Positions 25,429 to 33,627 of a DNA stretch of 64,000 bases are shown here, in pieces (the first letter of the stretch is position 1; every line of letters starts with the position of its first letter). Source of the stretch: Candidatus Latescibacterota bacterium (GTDB lineage: Bacteria; Latescibacterota; UBA2968; UBA8231). The stretch is taken from assembly GCA_022826515.1 (NCBI GenBank), contig JAJDUT010000029.1, positions 1 to 64,000 of the forward strand, written 5' to 3'. The notes below the pieces were generated by a model. That model made no database searches, was not told the origin of the DNA, and saw only the letters and a program-made list of their open reading frames with translations. The position numbers and the translations under genes were made by a program.

Positions 25429-25629
25429 ATGGCGACAAACTTGGCTATAGACCCAGAGTTACTCAACAGAGCACTAAAAGTCGGCGGCGAGAAGACCAAG
25501 AAGGCGACCGTCAACCGCGCCTTGCAGGAGTTCATCGCGCGCCGAGAACAGGAACGGCTCTTGGATCTTTTTGGCAAATTGTACTGGGACGACAGCTTTG
25601 ACTACAAACGCGAACGGAGCCGTGAGTGA
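25429..25629 (+). CDS. vapB: VapB-type antitoxin
   Basis: A 66-residue protein with a ribbon-helix-helix-like N-terminus (NLAIDPELLNRALKVGGEKTKKATVNRALQEFI), typical of VapB antitoxins that pair with PIN toxins, and an acidic/aromatic tail (LYWDDSFDYK) that would wrap the toxin active site. TAGGAG lies 8 nt before the ATG. Its TGA overlaps the GTG of vapC (GTGA), giving coupled translation. Confidence 0.9.
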   Translation: MATNLAIDPELLNRALKVGGEKTKKATVNRALQEFIARREQERLLDLFGKLYWDDSFDYKRERSRE

Positions 25630-26033
25630 CGCTGTTTGTGGATACAAGCGTCTGGTCGCTGGCCTTGCGACGGGATACAATTCCCAAAGAACCCGAGGTC
25701 CAGCGCCTGCGGGAGGCGCTCGGTGGTGGAGAATCGATTTACACGACTGGAATCGTCTTGCAGGAGTTATTGCAGGGCTTTCAGGGACCGAGAGCTAAAG
25801 CGCAGATCGTCGAACGGTTCGGGGCGCTCGCCATGATTGTGCCCGGGCGCGACGACCACATTGACGCAGCCGAATTGCGCAACGAGTGCCGCCGCCACGG
25901 CATTCAGATTGGCACCATCGACGCACTACTCGCCCAGCTCTGCATTCGCCACAAACTGGTCATGCTGGCGACCGACCTCGACTTCAGCCACATGACAAAG
26001 TGGACGCCGCTTCAGCTCTGGCACGCCCGCTGA
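25626..26033 (+). CDS. vapC: VapC-type PIN-domain ribonuclease toxin
   Basis: PIN fold with the expected acidic residues: Asp6 in LFVDTSVW, Glu in VLQELLQGF, Asp in GTIDALLAQL and Asp in LATDLDF. The conserved T/S after the first Asp is also present. It should be a Mg-dependent RNase inhibited by VapB. It overlaps vapB by 4 nt and lies 53 bp upstream of a restriction-modification gene on the same strand, placing the pair at the start of the accessory region. Confidence 0.92.
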   Translation: MTLFVDTSVWSLALRRDTIPKEPEVQRLREALGGGESIYTTGIVLQELLQGFQGPRAKAQIVERFGALAMIVPGRDDHIDAAELRNECRRHGIQIGTIDALLAQLCIRHKLVMLATDLDFSHMTKWTPLQLWHAR

Positions 26034-26086
26034 CACCGCCGGTACAAGGACCTTCTTTAGCACCCTGAATACGCAACAACACGGCC

Positions 26087-29000
26087 ATGACGACCAAAAC
26101 AACGACCCGACTGACGGTAGCGGTTGAAACCTACCTCGCCGATCTGCAACGAGTCCGCTCCTCCGGCGGCGCGACTGGTGAGCGATCGAGCTATGGGCCG
26201 CTCACCAACCTGCTGAACGCTATCGGCGCAACGCTCAAGCCCAAGGTGTTTTGCGTTGGTGAATTAGCCGATCAGGGGGCGGGGCATCCCGATTTTGGGC
26301 TGTATGCGGCAAAGCAGGTGCAGAAGGGGCAGCCGAAACAGGGGCAGGTACCCGAAGGCGGCGTGGTTGAAGTGAAGGCGGCTGACGATGACGCTTGGTT
26401 GACGGCGGCGGGCGATCAGGTTAGCCGCTATTGGGAGTTCTATCGGCTGGTGCTGGTGACCAATACGCGCGACTTCGTGTTGGTGGGCGAGGATGCGGCG
26501 GGACGACCGGCCAAGCTCGAAACGTTTCGGCTGGCTGCAAGTGCGGAGGAGTTCGCGCAACGCTTGGAGAGTCCGCGTGCTTTTGCCAGTGAGGTCGGCG
26601 CAGGCTTGGGGGAATATCTGTGCCGAGCGCTGGCGCATCGGGCGCGGCTGGCCGAGCCGAGGGATTTGGCGTGGCTGCTGGCGTCTCATGCCCGCGATGC
26701 GTTGGCGCGGGTCGAGGCGGCGGGTGATGCGCCGTCGTTGGAAGCGGTGCGGGCGGCGCTGGAAGAGGCGCTGGGCGTCCGCTTTGAGGGCGAACGAGGG
26801 GCGCGGTTTTTCCGTTCGACACTGGTGCAGACGCTGTTCTACGGCGTGTTTTCCGCTTGGGTGCTGTGGGCGCGGCAAACACCGCCGCCCGCGAGAGCGT
26901 TCAATTGGCGCGAAGCGGTTTGGCATTTGCGGGCACCCGTCATGCAGGCGCTGTTCCAACAGCTATCGCAGCCCGGTCGGCTGCAACCGCTCGGCCTCGT
27001 CGAAGTGCTGGACTGGACGTCCGCTGCGCTCGACCGGGTGGATTGCGACGCCTTCTTTGCCCGCTTCAACGAGGGCGAGGCTGTTACCTATTTCTACGAG
27101 CCGTTCCTCGAAGCCTTTGATCCCGAGTTGCGCAAGCAGTTGGGCGTCTGGTACACACCAACCGAAGTGGTGCGCTACATGGTCGCCCGCGTCGATAAGG
27201 CACTCCGGGACGATCTCGGCATTGCCGACGGGTTGGCTGCGGAAAATGTCTATGTGCTCGATCCGTGCTGCGGCACTGGGGCGTATCTGGCGGAAGTGCT
27301 GCGCCGCATTGCCGCCAATCTGGAAAATCAAGGCTTGGGTGCGCTGACTGGTGCGCGGGTCAAGCAGGCGGCGACCGAGCGCGTGTTCGGCTTTGAGATT
27401 ATGCCTGCGCCTTTTGTCGTCGCCCATTTGCAAGTTGGGTTGACCATGCAGGCGCTCGACGCGGCGCTGGCTGATGACGGGCAGGAACGCGCTCAAGTTT
27501 TTCTCACCAATGCGCTGACTGGCTGGGAGCCGCGCCCGACCAAGCCGCTGCCGTTTCCCGAACTGGAGGAGGAACGCGACCGCGCCGAGCGGGTAAAACA
27601 GGAGACGCCGATTCTGGTGATCTTGGGCAATCCGCCCTACAACGGTTTTGCTGGCATGGCAGTGGACGAGGAGCGCGAGCTATCGGCAGCCTATCGCATG
27701 ACCAAGCGGGTGCGCCGACCCGAGGGACGAGGGCTGAATGACCTCTATGTCCGCTTTTTTCGCATGGCCGAGCGGCGCATTGCGAAGACGGGTCAAGGCG
27801 TGGTGTGTTTTATCTCCAACTATTCTTGGCTCGATGGGCTGTCGTTTACGGGGATGCGGGAGCGCTATCTGGAGACATTCGACGCGATACGGATTGACTG
27901 CTTGAATGGCGACAAATACAAGACCGGCAAGGTCGCGCCGGACGGTTCGCCGGACCCGAGTATTTTTTCGACCGAGGGCGATCCGGTGGGCATTCAAGTT
28001 GGGACGGCGATTGCGACGCTGGTGCGCAAGGCCGATCATGCGCCAACTGAAGAGATCGGCTTTCGGCATCTGTGGGGACAGGCCAAACGCGAGGAATTGA
28101 TTGAGACAGAGGAGGCAGAGCCGGGAAAGCTCTACGAAAGCGTCAAGCCGGTCTTGCAGCTCGGCCTGCCATTTGCACAAACAGCGGTGAGCAAGGATTG
28201 GTTCAACTGGCCGGCGCTACCCGATTTGTTTCCGGTGTCGTTTCCGGGCGTGAAGACTAGCCGTGACCCATTTCTCGTCGATACCGATCTCGACCGGCTC
28301 AAGGCACGGCTGGCCGATTACTTCGACGCATCGTTGAATCACGATGAGATCGCGCGGTGCTATCCGGGCGTGATGAAGGCTACGAGACTATTCAACGCCC
28401 GTGCGGTGCGGGATGCGCTACTTGAACGCGGTGGGCCGATTGATGCCGGATTCATCCGCTTCTTCTACCGACCTTTCGATATCCGATGGCTTTATTGGGA
28501 AGCGGATAGCGGCCTGCTTGATCGCCCGCGCCCAGACTATCGACCGCACGTGTTCGAGGGAAATATGTGGCTGTCCGCCGCGCAGCATCTGCGTAAAGGT
28601 GCAGAAGAACCACAAGCTTGTTTTACAAAATATATGGGTTCGCTGCATCTAATTGAGCGTACCGCATTGATGTTCCCCGCCTACCTCCTCGACGACGGCT
28701 TCGGAATCGGCGGCAACGAAATACAACGCCGCCCCAATTTGTCCAGTGCCGCGCAACGCTATCTCCACCGTCTCGGCGCGGATGTAGAGGACCTCTTCCA
28801 CCACGTCCTCGCCACCCTCCACGATCCCACTTACCGCGAGACCAACGCCGGGGCACTCCGCATGGAATGGCCGCGCATCCCGCTACCGGACTGGCCCGAT
28901 GGCGAAGCTGACGGCGCGGCAGATTCCCTCGCTGCATCAGCGGCACGGGGCCGCGAATTGGCCCGCCTGCTCGATCCCGAACCGCCGGTTCCGGGCGTTA

Positions 29001-29428
29001 CCCAAGGCACGTTGCGCCCAGAAATCGCCGCCCTCGCCGTGCCCGCCACCACCGACGACCACAACATGACCGGCGACGATTTCGCACTCACCGCCGGATG
29101 GGGCCACTACGGAACAGGCGACGCCGTAATGCCGGGCCAAGGCCGCATCGTCGAGCGCGAATACACCCCGGACGAACGCGCCGCGCTGGAGGATGCCATA
29201 CCCGCGCTCGGCGAAAAGACGCTGGACGTGTATATGAACGACCGCGCCTTCTGGCGCAACGTCCCCGCCGCGATTTGGGACTACAAACTCGGCGGCTATC
29301 AGGTGCTCAAGAAATGGCTATCGTACCGGGAAAGCGATGTCTTGGGGAGGGTGCTGACGCCGGAAGAGGTGCTGTACTTTGCGGAGATGACGAGGAGAGT
29401 TGGGGGGATGTTGTTGGTGACGGACTAG
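26087..29428 (+). CDS. Single-chain restriction-modification enzyme (type ISP/IIG-like)
   Basis: One 1113-residue polypeptide. A PD-(D/E)xK nuclease module lies near the N-terminus (HPDFGL about 66-71, VVEVKAAD about 93-100). An N6-adenine methylase core follows, with motif I DPCCGTG (about 392) and catalytic NPPY (about 515). The C-terminal specificity domain shows the type ISP signature (DVYMNDRAFWRNVPAAIWDYKLGGYQVLKKW). There is no SF2 helicase region between nuclease and methylase, unlike the translocating LlaBIII-type ISP enzymes, so it probably cuts close to its site as IIG enzymes do. All activities sit in one gene; no separate specificity subunit is nearby. Confidence 0.88.
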   Translation: MTTKTTTRLTVAVETYLADLQRVRSSGGATGERSSYGPLTNLLNAIGATLKPKVFCVGELADQGAGHPDFGLYAAKQVQKGQPKQGQVPEGGVVEVKAADDDAWLTAAGDQVSRYWEFYRLVLVTNTRDFVLVGEDAAGRPAKLETFRLAASAEEFAQRLESPRAFASEVGAGLGEYLCRALAHRARLAEPRDLAWLLASHARDALARVEAAGDAPSLEAVRAALEEALGVRFEGERGARFFRSTLVQTLFYGVFSAWVLWARQTPPPARAFNWREAVWHLRAPVMQALFQQLSQPGRLQPLGLVEVLDWTSAALDRVDCDAFFARFNEGEAVTYFYEPFLEAFDPELRKQLGVWYTPTEVVRYMVARVDKALRDDLGIADGLAAENVYVLDPCCGTGAYLAEVLRRIAANLENQGLGALTGARVKQAATERVFGFEIMPAPFVVAHLQVGLTMQALDAALADDGQERAQVFLTNALTGWEPRPTKPLPFPELEEERDRAERVKQETPILVILGNPPYNGFAGMAVDEERELSAAYRMTKRVRRPEGRGLNDLYVRFFRMAERRIAKTGQGVVCFISNYSWLDGLSFTGMRERYLETFDAIRIDCLNGDKYKTGKVAPDGSPDPSIFSTEGDPVGIQVGTAIATLVRKADHAPTEEIGFRHLWGQAKREELIETEEAEPGKLYESVKPVLQLGLPFAQTAVSKDWFNWPALPDLFPVSFPGVKTSRDPFLVDTDLDRLKARLADYFDASLNHDEIARCYPGVMKATRLFNARAVRDALLERGGPIDAGFIRFFYRPFDIRWLYWEADSGLLDRPRPDYRPHVFEGNMWLSAAQHLRKGAEEPQACFTKYMGSLHLIERTALMFPAYLLDDGFGIGGNEIQRRPNLSSAAQRYLHRLGADVEDLFHHVLATLHDPTYRETNAGALRMEWPRIPLPDWPDGEADGAADSLAASAARGRELARLLDPEPPVPGVTQGTLRPEIAALAVPATTDDHNMTGDDFALTAGWGHYGTGDAVMPGQGRIVEREYTPDERAALEDAIPALGEKTLDVYMNDRAFWRNVPAAIWDYKLGGYQVLKKWLSYRESDVLGRVLTPEEVLYFAEMTRRVGGMLLVTD

Positions 29429-29450
29429 GATTTTTGATCACAAAAGCCGC

Positions 29451-30803
29451 TTAGATACTACGCCGCAGACGCTGAAGTTCTTTCGCAACACGGTCGAACG
29501 ATAGTCTGAAAAAATTGAACTTCTCATAGAGCGGTTGTAGAAGAGGATGAAGAAACTCAGCAAGATTGTCTTGTACCTGTTGCTGGGTGATCTGCTCCTT
29601 CAATATGACTTCATCCGTGCTGCTGGCATAGCGCTTAGCGAAGAGTGTATTGAGGGGTGTCATCGGTTCGTCGCTGGCAAGATACCGACCCTCCAGCCCC
29701 GTGAAACGGCAGTGAACGGCAATTTGATCCACCTCTTCAAATGTTTCCGCGAATCGACTTGCAAACAATAGCCCCTCGCCAATACGCAAAACCGGGGTGG
29801 AAGTATAAAATACGTGGCCGGGATCATTATCCGGCTCGTCCTCAAAGTATGCGCGAATCGTGTAGAGTTTCCCATCGAGTGAAGCCCGCCAGAAATCGTA
29901 AAAGTATGATTGTTGAGACCTTCGGCCATTGCGATCTACCTGTCCAAGCCATGCTTCCACAAAATCTTCGTGAGGATACGGAGCTTGGCGTGAGGAGTGC
30001 AAGAAAGGGGGCCACCCCGACAAATCGATCCGCCCCGCTTCACGAAGCCGACCTTGAAGTTCAATGAGGTCATTCGCTGGTGTCGCGCTTACTAAAGAAA
30101 AGGCCATCTCGTAGTAGCCGTGCGGAAGCCGTGCTGGCGAATTGTTGGGCTCATTCGATACCAATTCCTTCCAACGATCATGGGCAGCGATACAGTAATC
30201 CTGCAAGTCGCCAAGTGCGTTTGGCATCGAGTTTTGCGTTTCTACACGTCCTGTGACTATCGAGCGGATCGCTTCTAGCATGTCGTCTCGATTCGCCCTC
30301 ACGCAGCGATTGATCAAGGTGCGCCATTCTTCCGCTGTCTGAGGTTGCTCGCTACGTGGACCTGGTTTCCGAATGTAGCAACTATTTTGGGCTATCTCTC
30401 CTTGATAATCTCGTCTGCTCATTACAGGGACAGTGAGCGTACTAGGGATAATGACCACTGGATGCGACACACCTGTATCTGGATGTGGAACATTGTGTAA
30501 CTCACAATGAAACTCTGGATCAGCATATCGACGTATTATCGCGTTTACGGAGTCTTGTGTTATTTCTGGAATTTCTCCCGGGCACGACCGTGATTTAAGG
30601 GTTTGCTCCTGCTCTGCAAAACCAATGACGATGAAACCGCCACCATGGTTAGCCAACGCAATTGCGGCCTTCGCCATCGTAGCCTTATGCTCTTTACTCG
30701 TCAGATCCAGCCAATCTTTGTACTCGTAAGCGAGATCTTCTCTCGGTTCGGTAATAAGTGGTCGAAGATCTTCTCTTGAAGCCATGTGTTTACTGTCTTC
30801 CAT
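29451..30803 (-). CDS. AlbA_2 (Schlafen-type) domain protein
   Basis: The N-terminal ~150 residues fit the Schlafen AlbA_2 domain: EDLAYEYKDWLDLT, then KAAIALANHGGGFIVIGFAEQ, then the VPHPDTGVSHPVVIIP strand region and NSCYIRKPG. About 300 C-terminal residues have no recognisable family and are predicted mixed alpha/beta. AlbA_2 proteins bind nucleic acid, and several act as defence effectors or regulators. The start overlaps a small upstream gene by 14 bp, forming a two-gene unit. Base composition is lower in G+C than neighbouring housekeeping genes, consistent with acquisition. Confidence 0.8.
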   Translation of the reverse strand: MEDSKHMASREDLRPLITEPREDLAYEYKDWLDLTSKEHKATMAKAAIALANHGGGFIVIGFAEQEQTLKSRSCPGEIPEITQDSVNAIIRRYADPEFHCELHNVPHPDTGVSHPVVIIPSTLTVPVMSRRDYQGEIAQNSCYIRKPGPRSEQPQTAEEWRTLINRCVRANRDDMLEAIRSIVTGRVETQNSMPNALGDLQDYCIAAHDRWKELVSNEPNNSPARLPHGYYEMAFSLVSATPANDLIELQGRLREAGRIDLSGWPPFLHSSRQAPYPHEDFVEAWLGQVDRNGRRSQQSYFYDFWRASLDGKLYTIRAYFEDEPDNDPGHVFYTSTPVLRIGEGLLFASRFAETFEEVDQIAVHCRFTGLEGRYLASDEPMTPLNTLFAKRYASSTDEVILKEQITQQQVQDNLAEFLHPLLQPLYEKFNFFRLSFDRVAKELQRLRRSI

Positions 30804-30987
30804 TCGTTAGAGATTCATATTTGCGCAACTCACCTTCTAAGTCGGCGATCTGGCTGCGCAGGGCATCCCGCTGCGCCTTGACAATAAGCGGATGTACTCC
30901 GTCACCCTCGCCGAGACTCTGCAAGGTTTGCGAAAATCGGTTCGCTTGTGCTTTGGTGAGCCGATATTGCCTTTCGTTCTTGATCAT
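30790..30987 (-). CDS. Small helical protein coupled to the AlbA_2 gene
   Basis: A 65-residue all-helical protein: NERQYRLTKAQANRFSQTL, then LIVKAQRDALRSQIADLEGELRKYESL. This resembles the N-terminal segment found ahead of HTH domains in some XRE-type antitoxin regulators (KAQxxALRSQxxDLxxELxxYE). No HTH follows here. It overlaps the AlbA_2 gene by 14 bp and precedes it, as an antitoxin often does. A role as antidote or regulator of the AlbA_2 protein is inferred only from position and size. Confidence 0.65.
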   Translation of the reverse strand: MIKNERQYRLTKAQANRFSQTLQSLGEGDGVHPLIVKAQRDALRSQIADLEGELRKYESLTNGRQ

Positions 30988-31097
30988 TGGAAGCCTCCCA
31001 AGTCTATCGCGATAACCCCTTTAGATTCGATTCTCCCATAGTTCAGTATAGAATCGCTTCCACCTCTCTCTCGTACTCTCGTCTAACCAAGACGCTG

Positions 31098-31496
31098 CTA
31101 AAAAATTTCTGGAAGGGCTGCCCGCAGCCACGTCAAGACCTCCTCAGCCGCTTGCCGCGCTTCCTTGGCATCGTCTTCAGTAGGTGTAAACTCATCGCCT
31201 GGATAGCGAATTTCTACGGCATAAGGCATCAGGAGAGACAGCGCATCACGGAGCTGTTCGGCATTGGCATGAATTGGCAGCACGTGTTGCATTAACAGCA
31301 GCAGATCGTGTGTAAAAGGATGGGGATGCCCGTTACCTACGAGGAACGCCTTGAGCATTTTCTCGGCGGCCTGCTGGCAGTGAAAACACACTGTATCTAA
31401 AGGGGTCTGCTCGGCGTTGAGGTTATTGTCTGCATTGAGGAGGTCATTTTGGGCCTTAGTCAGCCACTGACGGGCAAGTTCAGTCTCGGCGGACAT
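31098..31496 (-). CDS. HEPN-domain protein of an MNT/HEPN pair
   Basis: Four-helix HEPN domain: ELARQWLTKAQNDLLNADNN, then TVCFHCQQAAEKMLKAFLV, then FTHDLLLLMQHVL and YAVEIRYPGDEF. The start at MSAETELARQW (31496) is preferred because it gives the usual N-terminus and overlaps the MNT gene by 17 bp. The RNase motif R-x(4-6)-H seen in active HEPN toxins is not evident; the position before THDL has GNGHPHPF without Arg. It may be an inactive or atypical member. Partner: the nucleotidyltransferase encoded just upstream. Confidence 0.85.
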   Translation of the reverse strand: MSAETELARQWLTKAQNDLLNADNNLNAEQTPLDTVCFHCQQAAEKMLKAFLVGNGHPHPFTHDLLLLMQHVLPIHANAEQLRDALSLLMPYAVEIRYPGDEFTPTEDDAKEARQAAEEVLTWLRAALPEIF

Positions 31497-31806
31497 AGAC
31501 CGTTTTGCCCTCGCGCATCGCGGTAGAAACAAAGGAAAGAGGCGACTGTTGGGCCTTTTTCATCTCTTCTGGAGTATAGACCAACAAGTCCATAGCGAAT
31601 GGATAGGGACGTAGCGACTGATAGAGGGCGCGGCTGCGTTTGAAGCGCGGCAGGTCGCTTGGGGCGATCACGAGTAAATCGACGTCGCTGTGCTCGGTAG
31701 CTTCTCCACGAGCATAGGAGCCGAATAGGACGACCCGTTCGGCATCTGCTTGGCGGCCAATGTGTTCGGCAACGCGCCGTATTTCTTGTTCTTCAACCCT
31801 CTTCAT
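31480..31806 (-). CDS. MNT-family nucleotidyltransferase (antitoxin partner of HEPN)
   Basis: Minimal nucleotidyltransferase: LFGSYARGEATEHSDVDLLV carries the GSx(10)DxD catalytic motif, with a further Asp in FAMDLLVY. MNT antitoxins inactivate HEPN toxins by AMPylating them. The start at 31806 (MKRVEEQ) is chosen over upstream frame sequence because it gives a normal length (about 108 residues) and lies 1 bp after the TAG of the M81 gene. It overlaps the HEPN gene by 17 bp. M81, MNT and HEPN would share a transcript. Confidence 0.88.
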   Translation of the reverse strand: MKRVEEQEIRRVAEHIGRQADAERVVLFGSYARGEATEHSDVDLLVIAPSDLPRFKRSRALYQSLRPYPFAMDLLVYTPEEMKKAQQSPLSFVSTAMREGKTVYVRRD

Positions 31807-31807
31807 C

Positions 31808-33319
31808 CTATCGCGCCTCCGCGCGCAAAATCTCCATCTCCAGCACCATATCCGAATCCAACGGAAAAAACGGCCGCGCCCGCCGCACAAACGGCAGGTG
31901 CCGCACTGTCGCCGGCGTCGGTCCCGGCGTGTCGAGCACAAAAACGGCCTGGGCTATGGCTCCGTAGGCGAGGCGGTAGTTCATGGGATTCTTGGCGACG
32001 ATAAAACGCGCCTGCGCCGCGTCCATCCCGAGAGCTGCAAACTGCTCGTTGTCCCACTCATAGGTCGGATGAGACGCCAACAACACCTGGATCTGTCCCA
32101 GCGCAAGCACTGCCGTCGGCCCCATCTGCCCTTCGACCCCTTCCCAGATACCGCCCCGATAGCGGAAGCGGCCATCGCTCAACCGCAACACCCGGCCGCG
32201 CACGGCAATCGGCTGTCCCCAACGCGGATCGTGCCCGTGCCCCAGCGCCAACTCCACCTCGGCCCCAACGCCAGCTTGGTGGCAGGCCGCAGCCGCGCGG
32301 GCATCGACCAAGGGCACCAGCGCCGGTCCGTCCAACTCGACCTGCAACAGCGCCGCCAGCGCCGCCACGCTATCGCCAGCCGCTCCCCCGCCGCAGCAAT
32401 CCGCAGCCTCCACCAGTATCACCGGGCCACCTTCGACAGCCAAACCAGCGCGCACGGCAGCCTCGGGCGCGTACAGCGCTGGCTCTAAGGCAAAGCGCCG
32501 CTCCCAGTACGCCGTAGCCAGCTCGCGGGCGAGCGCTTCGGCTTTAGCAAAGTCGCCGTCGGCAATCACCAGCCCGCCGCTGCCCATGCCAGCAAAATCG
32601 AGATAGGGATGCACCAAAATCGCACTCGTCGAGAGGATGCCGTCGCGCTGCTCACCGGCCTTGGCCAAGGCCATCACTTGCGCGAAGGGATCGTCGTCTT
32701 CGGTCGAGCCGTGAATGGCCCCGGTGAGCACTGGCACCTTGGCCATGGCCATCGCGGGTTTGCACGCGCCGACGAGCGTGTCGCACAGCAGGCGCGCCCC
32801 GCGTTCGCCCGTGGAAAAGGCGTCGCGATGCGGATAGGTCTCCCACGCAACCAAGCCGTCGGCAGCGCCCATCATCTGCGCGGAAATATGGGCGTGGAGG
32901 TCCAGCGTAGCGACGATAGGCACGGTATCCCCGACAACGGTCCGCACGGCAGCCAGCAGATCCCCCTCTAAATCGATCCCGCCCTCCACGGCCGCCGCCC
33001 CGTGCAACGGCATGAGGACCCCATCTACCGGGAGCGCTTCGTTGAGCCGCGCCAACAGCTCTTCCTTGAGCAGGTCGTAACAAGCCCGCGTCAGCGGCCC
33101 ACCGGGACAGGTGCTGGCAAACAACAAGGGCGCAACTTCCACGCCGCGCGCCGCCAGCACGCTGAGCATACCGCCGACCACTCCGTCTTCAGCGGCGAGT
33201 ACCTCGCGCCCGCGCCGCAACTCATAGCGCTCAAACCACGACAAATCAATCGGCTCGCCGCCGAATTGATTGCACTCGGTAAAGATCGCCCCCAAGGCTA
33301 CACGATTTTTGTCGATCAT
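31808..33319 (-). CDS. M81-family metallopeptidase (MlrC-like)
   Basis: 503 residues, the usual length of MlrC-type proteins. The N-terminal domain begins ALGAIFTECNQF and contains LHGAA and TLDLHAHIS, which hold zinc-ligand candidates, plus AWETYPHRDAFSTGERGA. The C-terminal domain has VEAADCCGGGAAGDS. Family members act in microcystin breakdown or as putative amidohydrolases on small cyclic peptides, but most environmental copies have no known substrate. The stop lies 1 bp from the MNT start. A separate, low-risk metabolic gene amid the accessory region. Confidence 0.87.
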   Translation of the reverse strand: MIDKNRVALGAIFTECNQFGGEPIDLSWFERYELRRGREVLAAEDGVVGGMLSVLAARGVEVAPLLFASTCPGGPLTRACYDLLKEELLARLNEALPVDGVLMPLHGAAAVEGGIDLEGDLLAAVRTVVGDTVPIVATLDLHAHISAQMMGAADGLVAWETYPHRDAFSTGERGARLLCDTLVGACKPAMAMAKVPVLTGAIHGSTEDDDPFAQVMALAKAGEQRDGILSTSAILVHPYLDFAGMGSGGLVIADGDFAKAEALARELATAYWERRFALEPALYAPEAAVRAGLAVEGGPVILVEAADCCGGGAAGDSVAALAALLQVELDGPALVPLVDARAAAACHQAGVGAEVELALGHGHDPRWGQPIAVRGRVLRLSDGRFRYRGGIWEGVEGQMGPTAVLALGQIQVLLASHPTYEWDNEQFAALGMDAAQARFIVAKNPMNYRLAYGAIAQAVFVLDTPGPTPATVRHLPFVRRARPFFPLDSDMVLEMEILRAEAR

Positions 33320-33430
33320 TGTGTTGGTTGGTGGAATGGAGTTGTGAAACCGTTTCTAATATAGCCAGACTAGAAGTAAGCGGCGAATTGGCTTGCGTCT
33401 GTCTCTAGTAGGGGCTACAATCGACGGACA

Positions 33431-33625
33431 ATGGATACTATTTGGGAGTACCTCACCGACCTCCAAAGCCGCCATTCGGCCTACGCTGTCGCCGCGTTGC
33501 TCGTCCTCGTCTGGTGGGTGGGCCGGAGTTTCGTCCGCCTCTACCGGCAGGCGACCAGCGGGGCCGGCCGCTTAGAACGCCCCCAAGAAGAGGAGCGCCC
33601 GCGTCGGCGCTTGCCGCTCGATTAA
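33431..33625 (+). CDS. Small single-pass membrane protein
   Basis: A 64-residue protein with one transmembrane helix (about 19-36, AYAVAALLVLVWWVGRSF), followed by a basic and charged cytoplasmic tail rich in Arg/Glu. No family recognised and no clear Shine-Dalgarno. It ends 2 bp before the start of the TPR protein gene, so the two are probably co-expressed. It may be a membrane anchor for that protein. Confidence 0.5.
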   Translation: MDTIWEYLTDLQSRHSAYAVAALLVLVWWVGRSFVRLYRQATSGAGRLERPQEEERPRRRLPLD

Positions 33626-33627
33626 AC

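Noticed and set aside
26264..27496. Open frames opposite and alongside the type ISP-like gene (26264-26959, 26493-27347, 26963-27496)
   Set aside because: All overlap the well-supported R-M coding frame and show Arg/Pro-rich text without motifs.
31807..31941. N-terminal extension of the MNT protein to 31941
   Set aside because: The added residues are Cys/Arg/Trp-rich and lie inside the M81 coding frame; the family N-terminus begins at 31806.
33442..33627. N-terminal extension of the TPR protein to 33442
   Set aside because: It is the +1-type shadow of the small membrane-protein gene and reads as Pro/Arg-rich text; GTG 33628 is more likely.
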